The notes beneath the pieces are model-generated. The model was given only the letters and a program-made list of their open reading frames with translations. It did not search any database and was not told where the DNA came from. A DNA stretch of 64,000 bases from Callipepla californica brunnescens. Taxonomy: Eukaryota > Chordata > Aves > Galliformes > Odontophoridae. A program made the translations under genes and the position numbers. The DNA lies in the NCBI GenBank assembly GCA_023055505.1, contig JALIRH010000001.1:14480967-14544966 (forward strand). The letters run 5' to 3'. Every line of letters begins with the position of its first letter. Position 1 is the first letter of the stretch. Shown piece after piece: positions 49,706-61,219 of the stretch.

Positions 49706-51171
49706 CTTGAGAAGTCAGAAAAAGAAAGCAGCAAAATAAAAATGCTTCTAGAAGCATCAGCCAACTTGGCACTACACAGCTAAGACAGTCTAGGAGGTAA
49801 GCACAACCCTGTACAACATAGACAGCAAAGAAAGTTGCTGGTTGGTATTATGATCTACTTATCTCATTAGTAGTAAAACAAACACTCTGCACTGAGCAGA
49901 AAAGCAAATAAATAATCATTTGATGATCAAGCTAGTGTAGACACATATAGGTGTATAAGCTTCTGTACCTGGATGGCATTTTGTATCCTCAGGTACATGA
50001 TTCAAATAATGCAAGATGAGCGCTGGCTAGTAAGTTACTCTTTAAGATTAAATATTTTCTCCTTGTTAAAATTTTTGTGTATTTCTTTCTTGTCTCAAAT
50101 TAGCTACAATATGAAATTACAGGAACATAAAAAGCAAATATTCATAAGTACATGTATCAAGGAAGCTGAAGTGGAAGTAGATAAGATTTTGTAGGTTTTC
50201 TCCCAGAGCCAGCTGGTAGAACATACTGTAAGCTACACGAGGTGGACAGTTGCCTGGATCACAGTCACTCCAGCATTCACAGCTGAGATCAGTGGCAGAG
50301 ATAACGGTCCCAAACAAATTTAGAGAGGGTCAATCTCAGCTCTTCATATAATAGTAATAGCTAAATTTAGAGAGAGTTAATAGGCAATTCATTAAGAAAA
50401 AAATAGTTTTCTTCCAGAGAGAATAACAATTGCTTCTAATGTAGCTTTGCTTTGTATGATGGATGGCAGCTTGCAGAGACAGGGAGGAAGTAAAAGACAT
50501 TCAGGTTTTGAAGTGATTATAAGTATGGATCAATGTTTGGCTTTGGTCCAACAGTCTTTTCATTTACTCATTCTGGTCTTAATACAAACCTAAACAAAGT
50601 AGTAGATAGAGAAGAATTTGTAGTAGGTATTTGTTGGGATTTTCAGGTCAAGAGGAAAGGAGTTTTAGATGACTGTGAGATCTTCATTTTTTCTCATTTT
50701 GAACTTTTAAAAGGCAAATGTTCCTAATTTTTCATTTCTATAGATTCTTTGGAAATGTCTTTCTGCATTAGCAGAAAAGTTTAGAAATCATTCACAGTGA
50801 TTCCTTTGCAGAGCTACTAGGAACAGAAAAAGTTAAGAAAATGATAAGAAAAGTGCCAAGGGAAGAGAACACTGCTCTGCGCAATACAAAGATCAGAGGG
50901 AGCCTAGAAGCAGAACTAGAAAAAACTGTTCACAACATGCGTCACAATGTAGAAATTGCCAGAAAACTCAAATACCATCATAATTAATTTGAAATCGTGA
51001 AATCTGGGGGAAAAAAAATGCAAAAAACACTAAATAATATTTTTAAGTCCAGTCAAAAGAATTTGTTCTTGAATCCAATACTTAGAGACTTTGTCTGGTG
51101 ATAAAAGCTACTAAAAAGGCATTTTTCCTTTACTTCTCAGGAAGAAAGTCACCGAAATAAACACATATCAA

Positions 51172-51190
51172 ACAACAACAACAACAACAA
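51172..51190. repeat. (CAA)n microsatellite
   Basis: Six CAA units. Confidence 0.9.
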
Positions 51191-52810
51191 AAAGATCAGA
51201 AAGTATGTAAGACAATTTTGTATCAGTGTTTTCTTCCCAAAATGTTTACTGTCATTGAGTAGAAAATATTATGTGCGAGAATTAAATGTGTTCAAAACAG
51301 AATGTTACAGGAAACAATCCTTCAATCATTGCACACGTACAGTGATTACTAGATCCACAACTGTAAGAGGCAACATCAAGAGTAGACTCATTTATCAGAA
51401 ACAAAAGCCAAGCTGAGAAAAATAAAATAAAATGAAATCATGCTTTTAATAATGAACTGTAAGGAAACATAGAAGGATCAAACAAACAAACGAAATTAAC
51501 TGGAAACAGAATAAAAAATCTTCAGGATTATTAAATACACTAAGTGGCTCAGAGTGGCATTCAGAAAAGCAGAACCACAACCATCTACACCAACCTGGTT
51601 CAACTTCTCATACTTTACTAATCAGTAACTTAACATCCAGTACACACAGGTTTATTGAATTCATTTTAACAGTGCTTCACAATGATGCTCCTCAGTTGAG
51701 CAATATGAGTAGCATACAGCCAGGTGGTACAAGATTCACTCATCAGCGTACCAAGGAAAAAGAGCAGGACTCAGCCAGCAAAAGTATTGCAAATAAAACA
51801 AAGATAAGCCTTTGTACTGATGGTTGACACATCTTTGCAAATCAAACAGTATCTTGTATTGTCTCTTAAATGTCATCCATTAGAATAAATGGTTCATATA
51901 ATAATCTTTTGCAGGACTTTTTTAAAAAGTTGTTTTGTTACTGCAGTTTTAAGAAGCATTTAGCCTCTGTGATTCCAAAGAAAACCCTGCAAGCAAAAAC
52001 TGTCTTATCAGGCACCAAACTACTGGTCTGTCATCCAAATTCCGGATATTTGGTGATGATACAGTAGTAGATCAGTGATTTCCATAGGTAATACTCTAAC
52101 ATACAGAAGTTCATAAATGTAAGTACATTTGCATTTGTATTTCTATATGAAACAAATTTAGATATTACTCTAATTTGTAGAACTCAGATGTTATGGGGCT
52201 TTTTTGTTTTCTGTTTTTTGTTTGTTTTGTGTGGTTTTTTTTTTTAAGAAGAAGGAGGAAAAATAACTCCCCAAAAACCAGGAATTATACTATGACTAAA
52301 TTGGAATTACAAGGTCTAGGGGTGGGATGATGAATTATACGTCTTAACTGCGTCATTTACAAAGCTCACATCAACATACATTTTGCTCTTTCCTGGATGG
52401 CTAGGCTTGTGATGTTACTACCATCCAGAGAAGTTCAACGTCTACATCCTTGTATGTGATATTCCCCTGTTGCAGTCTCTTCCACTAATCTTCTAAGTGT
52501 AGTATGTGATTCCTTCTGTGTGCAAAAGCTACAGGGCAAACTGCGATCAATGTGTAATTTGACTTGATGCCCTTTGAGTTTCCCAGCACTCTGAAACAGG
52601 CAAAATCACTTAGAGCAGCTGATTCAATTTGTCAGGCAGTGCTGTGTGTAACATGTGTATCAGCCCTAATTCAGCTGTAGCAGAGTAGGGTGTCTTGTCA
52701 GTCATTTGGTACACTGAGCTATTCACAAGAGCACAACAGAGGAAGATGTGAACCATAAGCACTCCCACTGCATGAAAAAGGCAGAGAAGTTTGGTCGAAA
52801 ATAAACTCAC

Positions 52811-52889
52811 TTGTATTCCAGTTTGTCCTCAGATATCAGAGGGTCTGGATGCAGCTGAGCTTTGATACTGAGTGATACCCAAATCAGCA
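52811..52889 (-). CDS. candidate internal exon of unidentified gene A (79 nt)
   Basis: On the minus strand the acceptor ATTGAACATGACCACAG is followed by 79 nt (2+75+2) that end at the donor TACAA|GTGAGT. The peptide starts LIWVSLSIKAQLHPDPLI and ends SEDKLEY. The leading TG completes a Val codon with the G left by 53078-53100. It is the last member of the phase-consistent run of six. A later acceptor at ATCACTCAG would shorten it by 22 nt and break the phase, so the longer form is preferred. A hydrophobic start followed by a polar, Pro/Asp-rich end is normal for a folded soluble protein; no domain was recognised. Confidence 0.45.
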
Positions 52890-53077
52890 CTGTGGTCATG
52901 TTCAATATGTGATCTATCAAGATTATGGATTCACAAACAACGCACTGCCCAATTTGTCTAGTTGTGTTTGAATGGGCTCTCACAATCAGCCTCAAGTAAT
53001 TTGGCCACAACCAAGGAGATAATTCCACTTCCCAAAACTCCTACTCTCTTAAGCCACTTTTTATACTATTTTCTTAC

Positions 53078-53100
53078 CTTCAGCTAGAGCTAGAGTGATT
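53078..53100 (-). CDS. candidate small exon of unidentified gene A (23 nt)
   Basis: Acceptor GTAGGTTTGACTAG and donor GAAG|GTAAGAAAA on the minus strand. Frame 1+21+1 reads ITLALAE. It joins 54660-54695 (AG plus A gives Arg) to 52811-52889 (G plus TG gives Val), which is the main reason to accept so short a piece. Confidence 0.36.
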
Positions 53101-54659
53101 CTAGTCAAACCTACTTCTGTCTTGCAATGTTTACTCAATAAATGTTTTGGACAGACAGGTGAAAAACTGCTGGTTCAGGAAAACAGTAATTTTATTAGTT
53201 CCAATAGTAACAAGTCCCATTCTTGCAGGATGATCATGGAGTTTGGCTGTGGGACCTCTACTCTGCTCCACACTCCATGTTTTTCTCTTATAGTCAGTAC
53301 ACCAAGCTCCTCTGGTGTTTGCTATGGTGTTTGCTAACAGCTAAGGTCTCAGGTCACATTGCTCAGGGAATTATCACTGAATGGATTATCCAGAGCATTC
53401 CACCCTGGAGGTTTTATCTTCTCTCAAGAGGTGAATGTTTAAACATAAGCCACCTCTGCTAAATATTCCACATAATCTACCTCAAGACTATCATCAGTCA
53501 AGCTTCATTGTATTTAGAAGGAACTGGGGAGGTCACATGGAGTCCTATTAGATTTAGAGCTGAAAGATCTCTCGGTGTTCACTGTTTATGGGGTAAGATG
53601 ACTGACTCCTACTCATGGTATTTATCAGAATATTGTCACCAGTCCTGGGCAAGGCATTATGCATAATGGCCAGACAAAATGAAAAGGTTGAGGACGGGGG
53701 GAGCACACTGTGACAATTTCAAATTAGAATATTTACTTAGAGTTACAATACACATCTATAGAATTCCAGCTATGTGTTTAAATATTAATAACTGCTATCA
53801 AATAGTGATACATTTTATAGAAGTAAATCCAGTGATTGTAGATGTTGCAAGGTTACAGGACAGGATCTTTTCCAGCTATCTCACCAAAGTTCTCTGAAGG
53901 AACAAAGGAATTCTCCCTTTTCCCATCTTGGAAATATTTTCTGGATTTGCAAGCTATCACTTCTCAGAGGATTTTGTGGAATTTTTGATTCAGGGAGTGT
54001 GGCAGAGTTTGGAGAGGTTTTGTCTTCAAGCTCCCTGAGACCATCTGACCCAGCACTCTGCAGTATATTTCTGAGAAGGGAAAGGAAGAGAGATATGCAG
54101 ATTCCCCTGTCCAATATCAATACTTCAAGCTTTTTTACACAAATAAGCAAAGGCAGAAGTTCACATGCCATAAAGCCCCTCTGCTGTCAGAGAGTTTTTG
54201 AAATTCCTTAACTATAGAAAATTATAATAGAACAAACAATGCATGTTTATTATCCAACATTTAATATCGGGTAAAAATTTACCGTAATTGTACCTACAGA
54301 TGAGCAAGCAGTTTGGATTTTATGGATTAAAATTCTATTAAATAAGACTGCAAATTGATATCCTACCTTTGATTCTAGTTGTTACCTGAAGACTATGGAA
54401 ATAATCACACAGACAGACAGTGGGCCTACGAAGATACAGTTAGACATTTGTAATTCCCTTTCAGAAATAAAAGTTTTATTAAATATACAAATGAGGTGTT
54501 TGAGTTACATTCCAGGATCATGTATTATCTTCTGTTTGAAATGTGCAGGAACTCCTTTGGACTCTACTGAAAATACAAAAAGCTCTACCCTGCGGAAAAA
54601 AGTGAGATAGCCACATACCACACTGAAGAATCTTTTGTCAAAGATGCAAGAGTACTTAC

Positions 54660-54695
54660 CTTTCTTGATACACTATTTCTTGAAATGTCAGGATC
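54660..54695 (-). CDS. candidate internal exon of unidentified gene A (36 nt)
   Basis: Acceptor GGCAGTTCTCTAG and consensus donor AAAG|GTAAGTAC on the minus strand. In the phase that continues from 54759-54783 it reads ILTFQEIVYQE (1+33+2). The alternative phase-0 reading, DPDISRNSVSRK, does not fit either neighbour. It lies 63 bp downstream of the preceding candidate, an unusually short intron but above the usual vertebrate minimum. Confidence 0.45.
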
Positions 54696-54758
54696 CTAGA
54701 GAACTGCCACTAAGCCTCTTGGCAACACATGCTTTCCCAGGCTGCTTCCACTGCTTAC

Positions 54759-54783
54759 CTGAGTTCAGAACTGGGCCCAATGA
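54759..54783 (-). CDS. candidate small exon of unidentified gene A (25 nt)
   Basis: Very good signals on the minus strand: acceptor GAATCCTTTTTTCTCAG and donor CTCAG|GTAAGCAG. Frame 1... is excluded by a stop; the frame 2+21+2 reads IGPSSEL. The G left by 56416-56449 plus TC gives Val, and its own AG plus G gives Arg, so it joins on both sides. Confidence 0.45.
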
Positions 54784-56415
54784 CTGAGAAAAAAGGATTC
54801 AACAAGCATATTAAGCCAAGCAGCACTGCTCACAGGGATCCGTATGTAACTGGTAAAAATTTAGGCATCTGGAATAGTGCCACCACAGAAAACATCACAA
54901 ACAAATTGCACCTTTGCCATTTTACTTTTAATAGAAGTCTTTAACAATTATACTTCAACAATCTTTACAGTGTCCTGTAAATTGCATGCCCTTAATGTGA
55001 TCGCATCCTTGCTGTGGGGCTGAGAGCCTACTTGGAGCACCTACGGTCTGTAACAGTGTCTTTTCTTTCACTACCCTGATTAACTAAGTATTGTTCACTT
55101 CCCAGGAATCCCCCATGGAGCAGCAGCACTCCTACATGCCTGGCCATTGCACCAGTAATGACTGGGTTCGGAGAGAATTTGAAAACCTTCTTCAATACAC
55201 TTATTTCTGTTTTTCAACCCATATTCAAAGCAATACTTCAGCATTGTTACGTGATTTTTGACAGGGTTACGGTACGCTCATCATGCTAAACTGAAATGTT
55301 TCTGGCAGATGTCTACTCTGCGACAATCAAACTATGTGTACAGTAATATGTGACAACCACAGTGCTACTTTTAGTCCTAAAAATTACACACATAATACTT
55401 TATTAATGCTAACTGGGCACACAATTATGCAGTGCATTATTTATTTTTTCATTAGAATTTTTTGCCGCAAAAAAGATGCTTCAGTATAATATATGGGACT
55501 AATTTTTAAAATTTAGCCTCAAGTCAAAAACTGGTATTAGTAAAAATTAATAAATAAATGAAAACTTATCCTAATAGAAATCCAGTTTCTTTTTCAGACC
55601 TACAGAAGATTTTCTCTTAGCCACTATCAAGTTATCTTCTCAGCTCTTTCTAGTTTGCTACCTGAAGGCTGCCCTGCAATAAGAGATTTAGAAAATTATT
55701 TGGTGGAAAAAAAAGCTTGAATGGGTAGTGGGAGTCAAAGAACTAGGATTTATTTTGAAAACAATTTAAACTATTCATATTTATGGGGATCACGCTTAAA
55801 TGACAGAAAACAGTTTTTTCTGTGAGTAGTAGAATTAAAGAAAACTTGCTGCTTTCCGGTTGTATGATTTGAGTCTCTCAGCTTAATTCCCTTATGTTTA
55901 ATGGGATGTGAGTTTCAGCAGCAGCTTTTTTGCACAGGTACACAATTTTAGAATCCTCGTGTGGACTCTCTGACAGCTCGTAAGAGCTGAGCAGATCCTG
56001 CAAGTTCCTCATCAGTGGGGTAATAATATGCCCACCATCCTCTATGCAGTTCTCTTTGTTATGTTTTGTTTTGTTTTTTAATTGCTCTCATTTTTTTGTT
56101 TGGTTTAACTAGGGACATGTTTAAATGCTGTTACTAGGGAATAAGGAAATGGTCAAACAAAAATGCAGGCATATAGATCACAGTGGAATATTAAGATATT
56201 TTCACACTACGAATATCAAGAAAATGATTTTTCTATTTGAAGAAATTTCCATAACCCTCAAAACATACTGTAACAATCTAATAGTGTTAACAAACTAATG
56301 ATTTCCATAGGGATCAATATTCCATTTATTATTTGAGTAACTCAGGAGCAACATATAAGTGAAGAAGCATCATGAGGAAAGCAAACAAACAAATAAGGTA
56401 TCGTTTGTTAGTTAC

Positions 56416-56449
56416 CTTTCTCCTGGAGTAGGGAAATTGAAAACTCCTG
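56416..56449 (-). CDS. candidate small exon of unidentified gene A (34 nt)
   Basis: Acceptor TGTGTTACACTGATTCAG (with a second CAG three bases on) and donor GAAAG|GTAACT on the minus strand. All three frames are open; the one that joins both neighbours is phase 0, QEFSISLLQEK, leaving G. The 3-base NAGNAG acceptor would drop the first Gln without changing phase. Confidence 0.4.
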
Positions 56450-57002
56450 CTGAATCAGTGTAACACAGCATTGCATTAACCTCTAACTAAGAAACAAGGA
56501 GGTGAAACATGCTCAAAGTCTCTACACATTCCTGACCTTTCCACCTGCTCTATAATTTTCTGCATTGAAATCTGAGGAACATTAACACAAAAAAAAGCCA
56601 GCACCCACTTCTTTTCATCCGCCCAGAGGAACCAGACCTTCTAGCTCTGTATTTTTGCTATCTTAACATTTCAGAGTAGATTTGTAATGGTTATGATCAG
56701 CCTGCTGACAGCTCACAACACACCAGTCTCAGTTGATAGAGGATTGTATTCTGTCTTGCAAATTTTCCATGAATTTCTATATCATAGATGAACTTTCATG
56801 CTTTATTTCAGTGAGAGTGGACTATTTATCTTAACAGCGCTGCTCATCTTGCTTTCACAGCCGATTTTATTAACTTTTTTATATTAAGTAAATTCACTTT
56901 TTATCTATGATGTTTGTTTTACAGGTAATTCATCTAATCTAAAGTATTTTCTTTGTGACTTCAGTTTAGCTTTGCCCTTGAAATTAACATTTAATGTCTT
57001 AC

Positions 57003-57020
57003 TTTTTTTTTTTTTTTTTT
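57003..57020. repeat. T homopolymer run
   Basis: About 18 T, some 90 bp before the CR1 copy but not part of its tail. Confidence 0.85.
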
Positions 57021-57109
57021 GCAATAGAGATTAATCTTTATTTGAATTATTAGTCCAGAACTATAACCTACATTCACCATATTTAAATGTCGGTAGTGAA
57101 AACATCTGT

Positions 57110-57413
57110 GACTGACTCCTCACTGTTGACAGGTGACAAGTTGAGGGGAAATGGCTTTAAGTTACACCAGGGTAAGTTTAGGTTGGATAACAGAAAACAC
57201 TTTACAGAAAGGGGTGTGAAGCACTGGAAAAGGCTCCCCAGTGAGGTGGTTGAGTCTCCATTCCTGGATGTATTTAAAAACTGTTTGGATGTGGTGCTCA
57301 GGGACATGATTTAGCAAAGGGTTGTTATAGATAGGGTAGTATGGTTAGGTCATGGTTGGACTCCATGATCTTTAATGTCTTTTCTAACCTGAGTGATTCT
57401 ATGATTCTACGGA
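57110..57413 (+). mobile_element. CR1 LINE, 3' end copy
   Basis: Sense landmarks in order: AAATGGCTTTAAGTTACACC, GTTTAGGTTGGATAACAGAA, GGTTGAGTCTCCATTCCTGG, TGGATGTGGTGCTCAGGGAC and GGTTGGACTCCATGATCTTT, ending in GATTCTATGATTCTA. About 300 bp, strongly 5'-truncated, moderately diverged. Confidence 0.95.
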
Positions 57414-57694
57414 GACCCAGAGGACCTGTCCCTGCTTTATCATACTTGCACAGCATGGAGCAATAAATATCATTACTTCCTCATTAGATTTTATCTCTGA
57501 ACACAGGTGTGATAAGTAGTCTGGAATGCCGGTACTTTTATTACAGATCTAGAATATTAGGAGATAATATGCCAATGGTAGCTTTATGGAAGAAAATTTC
57601 TTGATATTATTTTTACTGTTTGAATGTCTACCCATTCAAATGAGTAAAAGAATGCATTAATGCTGTTAGACAACAAATACTTGAATACCACATA

Positions 57695-57970
57695 AAATCA
57701 CAGAGTCAAGAATCATTAAGGATAGAAAAGATCTCCAAGATAACCTAGTTGAATCATCTACCTACCACCAATATTGCCCATTAAACCATGCCCCTTAGTG
57801 CCATATCTAAATATTTCTTGAACATCTCCAGGGATGGTAACTCCACCACCTCCCTGGACAGCCCGTTCCACTGCACAACCACTCTTTTTGAGAAGTTTTC
57901 TTTACAACTAACCTAAACCTCCCCTGGTGCAAATTAAGGCCAATACCCATCCCACTTTCAGGCAGTTATA
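57695..57970 (-). mobile_element. CR1 LINE, 3' end copy
   Basis: Antisense landmarks: AAAATCACAGAGTCAAGAAT at the element's 3' end, then GGGATGGTAACTCCACCACC, CTCCCTGGACAGCCCGTTCC and AACCTAAACCTCCCCTGGTG. Its 3' end faces that of the plus-strand copy 280 bp to the left. Confidence 0.95.
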
Positions 57971-58052
57971 GAGAGCTACAAAGTCTGCCCATGATTTAAC
58001 TGAAATTAAAGGAAATCAAACTCCAGCCAATTCAACACTTATCGATTACAAA

Positions 58053-58588
58053 TGTAGGTCACTCCAGAAGTAATGCTCCCCATTTGTTTCTATGGAAACT
58101 GCAACAGGTACAAAGAAGAAAATAAGAATTAGAGGGAATTCCTCAGCAACAAAACTACTTTTTTCAACAGTATCATCACTAATAGTTGATTTGCACAGAT
58201 GAGTTGATAGATGTGGTCTTCATTTTACAGTATGACAGCTGTGCATGGCTGTCTGGAATGAGGCTACCTTCACGTCATATCTCCGCTACCAAATTGGACT
58301 ACACACCACCTCAGCATGCTCACATCCACTGTTTTGTCCCCACAGATGTTCAGCAAGCATCGATAAATGTCAATGTGTGTCATTTTTTCTGCACAGAGGA
58401 ATTCAGTGACACACCTTTGCTTCATACGAACTTACAGGTCAGATGCCATTTTGTCAGACCGCCCCTCTGCTGCCATCTGTCACACAAGAAGACATAATGG
58501 GATACTGGTGGGAAGGCTCAGACAACTGCCATACCACTAGCATCTGCTTCTGATGTCACGGGGCCAAAAGAGTAACATAAGAGGCATG
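58053..58588 (-). mobile_element. Galluhop-type mariner, near full-length non-autonomous copy
   Basis: The low end carries the 3' terminus (GGTCACTCCAGAAGTAATGC) and the adjoining TTTCTATGGAAACTGCAACA. The body shows TGCATGGCTGTCTGGAATGA, ACAGAGGAATTCAGTGACAC and CATTTTGTCAGACCGCCCCT. The high end stops at AAGAGGCAT, short of the last 20 or so bases of the 5' terminus, where a TG-rich run begins. Confidence 0.92.
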
Positions 58589-58611
58589 TGTGTTTGTGTG
58601 AGTGCACATGC

Positions 58612-58662
58612 ACCCATATATATATAGTATATATAAATAATTATATATATATAAAAAAATAT
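58612..58662. repeat. (TA)n-rich stretch
   Basis: Imperfect TATATA runs broken by short A runs, following a TG-rich segment directly after the mariner copy. Confidence 0.85.
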
Positions 58663-59384
58663 TTTCTTTGTAAGTCATATATTAAGTATGTACGTAAACA
58701 CTTATGTATACAAATACACAGACTTTCCAAGGTATCTTCCAGAAAAGCATTCAGATTTGAGCTACGACTATCAGAAGGTTTGTAAACAAATGGTGGCTTT
58801 ATAATTTGTTCTTCCTGTTACTGTATTCACAGTTATAATCAGACAAGAAATTGGACCTCAATATTTCTTTGCCTTTTGACTTCAGTGTGTTCTGCACCTC
58901 TCTACTAGAACAAGAAAAGCTTTAGAACAAAGTAATTTTTGCCTTTTAAGGTGCTGGTACCATATAATGAAGTTCTATTTCAGTCTTCTGTTTGATAAAC
59001 GGACTAGATTAAACACTGTATTTCTCTCCTTATAAAGCAATTTTATGACTCTAAATCACTTCTGTAGCTCTATTTCAGACTACTGATACTTTTCAAAACA
59101 TGAAAAAAACTGGTTTCCTGAATATACATGCTTCCCTGCTCTCACTCACTGCACTACCCATTGAAAAAATGTTAAGGTCATCAAGGAAGGTCAAACTATT
59201 TCAAATGAAAATCACTTTTTATTCAAAGCGTTCCAAAATCATCTTATTTCTTTGAATAAAATTCAAAATATTTCCTTCATCTTTCTTAGCATGGAAAGAA
59301 AATTTTCAGAATAGGTCCCACCTATGTGATCCAAATTCCTTCAAATAAGCAACTTTAACACAGTGCATATTTAATTTACTATTC

Positions 59385-59835
59385 CACCAAGTATTGATTC
59401 ATCTGCAAGTTTTGCTGGAAAATTTTCCAGATCATTGATGAAAATATTGAATAGTGCCAGGCACAGTACCAATCTTTGCAGAACCTCTCTAAAATCACTG
59501 GTTTAACAATTATTTCATCTGACAACTACTTCCTGAAACCTAGCAGTTAACTCATTTTCAGTCCATAGCATATGTATGTATTACAGCATAATCTTGCAAA
59601 TCAGGATGTCATATGAATCCTAAGTCAGATGTCATAAGAACTGAAGTGTACCACAGTTATACAGTTATTTTATCTGCCAAACTGTTAATCACATTTGTTA
59701 ATAACAGTTTCCCATAAAACTATGTTGACATGCATTAGTATCTTTCCCATAATTTTTAATTATTTTCATAAAAAGTTTCCAATGATTTTCCCAAATAATT
59801 AAACCAGATTTCTCCAAATTCTCATTATTATTAAT
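59385..59835 (-). mobile_element. old CR1-type LINE, reverse transcriptase fragment
   Basis: Read on the minus strand around 59400-59456 the sequence translates as LFNIFIN, a stop, then ENFPAKLADES-like residues, the position just after the RT catalytic block in CR1 ORF2. Further antisense matches are CCAGATCATTGATGAAAATA and CCCATAAAACTATGTTGACA. It is heavily decayed with several indels. Ends are approximate. Confidence 0.72.
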
Positions 59836-60289
59836 TAAGTATTGTGGTAATCTCAACTAATTTAATAAACAAAACAACATTCTTTGGTATAAGGGGTTTG
59901 TTTTTTTCTTCATAGGTTGGTATGCGTTACTAATCAAAGAAGCCATGAGAATCAATGGAACTGGTCAGGGCATTTCAGTGAAAACATGAGGAGGATGTTG
60001 GTTAGGAAACAGACACTGAAAGCTGAGATGTGAAAAATGCAGAATCAACACATGAGGATGAGCTCCAATGCTATTTTAGATTCAGTTTCTCTTTTTATTT
60101 GTTAAGACAGCAATCCAAACATTCATACTGGATTTTTTTTTACAGGTTTTCTACAAATCCCAGTAAAATCTTTTCTATATTGCACGTTGATTCTTTCAAC
60201 TTTTTCCTTTAGAGAAAGTGGAACTGAGTACTGTCGATTTTCTCGACACAGAAATCTATGAATGTTATTGACACAAATGTATTTCTTAC

Positions 60290-60367
60290 CTCAAATCTGT
60301 GAGCAACATCTAAGCTTCTTATTTCCAGAGAAGTCCCAGCACAAGTTGTTTCCTTGGTCTTGTGATA
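60290..60367 (-). CDS. candidate internal exon of unidentified gene A (78 nt)
   Basis: The most upstream exon of series A. Acceptor TTTATGCTTGTTTCTAAG and donor TTTGAG|GTAAGAAA on the minus strand enclose 78 nt. Only one of three frames is open, phase 0 at both ends: YHKTKETTCAGTSLEIRSL then DVAHRFE. It joins in phase to 56416-56449. The upstream part of the gene probably lies beyond the window; an apparent 21-nt exon at 60600 falls in a CR1 fragment and was rejected. Confidence 0.47.
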
Positions 60368-60594
60368 CTTAGAAACAAGCATAAATCATACACTACAGAA
60401 TGTTTGAAATGGATGTTGTACTAAAATACTGTACTGAAGAAGAAAGGTTGAAAAAATCAGACTGGATTTCTTTGGACTAAGTAAATTAGGCAGGAATACA
60501 CAAATTAAATGAAAGGTTAATATAGGAAAGGTTATGACGAGAGAATGGTGATTGTTCTACACATCCACTGGGAACAGAATATGGATACGTCAGC

Positions 60595-60790
60595 CTTACA
60601 GAAACAAGATTAAATGGGATCTTAGAAAAAAGCTTTATTTCTCTAATGACTACTATAGCGCTAGTGCTCTCTCTACAGTGTCCAAAATTCCCTTCACTGG
60701 AGGTTTTCAAGAACACTCTTTCAGCTTACACTGCAGAACATCAAGTTCTCTAGAAGTTCCTTCCAGCCACATACGTTTGCATTCCCTCAA
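60595..60790 (+). mobile_element. diverged CR1 LINE, 3' end fragment
   Basis: AGATTAAATGGGATCTTAGA, TTCACTGGAGGTTTTCAAGA and TCTAGAAGTTCCTTCCAGCC follow the order of CR1 3' UTR landmarks in sense orientation. The terminal ATTCT repeats are not clear. Confidence 0.6.
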
Positions 60791-61219
60791 TATTTATGTG
60801 TGCATTCTGGATTAACATCTTGAAGTAGTAGTCTTCTTTACAAAAATGATCCTGTGATGTAATCTGCAGCAAAAGTTAGAAGATGGCATTACTCAGAAAC
60901 ACAATATATTTTTGTTCGTTCCAAATAATGTGTGAGATACAAGTTCAGTATTACATAATCTGTTTTCAGTAACACATACGTATACTATAAAAATATTACA
61001 GTTCCAGTTTCAGATGCTATAAAAATTAATGTGAGCTTTAAAAGGATGTGAAACATGTAAAAATATCAATTTAACACCCAAAATGCATTTTCACCACAGG
61101 TCTTCGCAACAAGACTTGCATATGCAATACATGGAATGATTTAAAAATCATTTTGATACATTATGAATCCCCTGTAAAAAAATAAATAAGTGAAGACATT
61201 CTCAATTTTGGTAAATATT

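Noticed and set aside
60600..60620. A 21-nt minus-strand exon (IPFNLVS) with an excellent acceptor and GTAAGG donor, in phase with 60290-60367
   Set aside because: It lies inside a diverged plus-strand CR1 fragment whose sequence explains it, so the splice signals are probably accidental.
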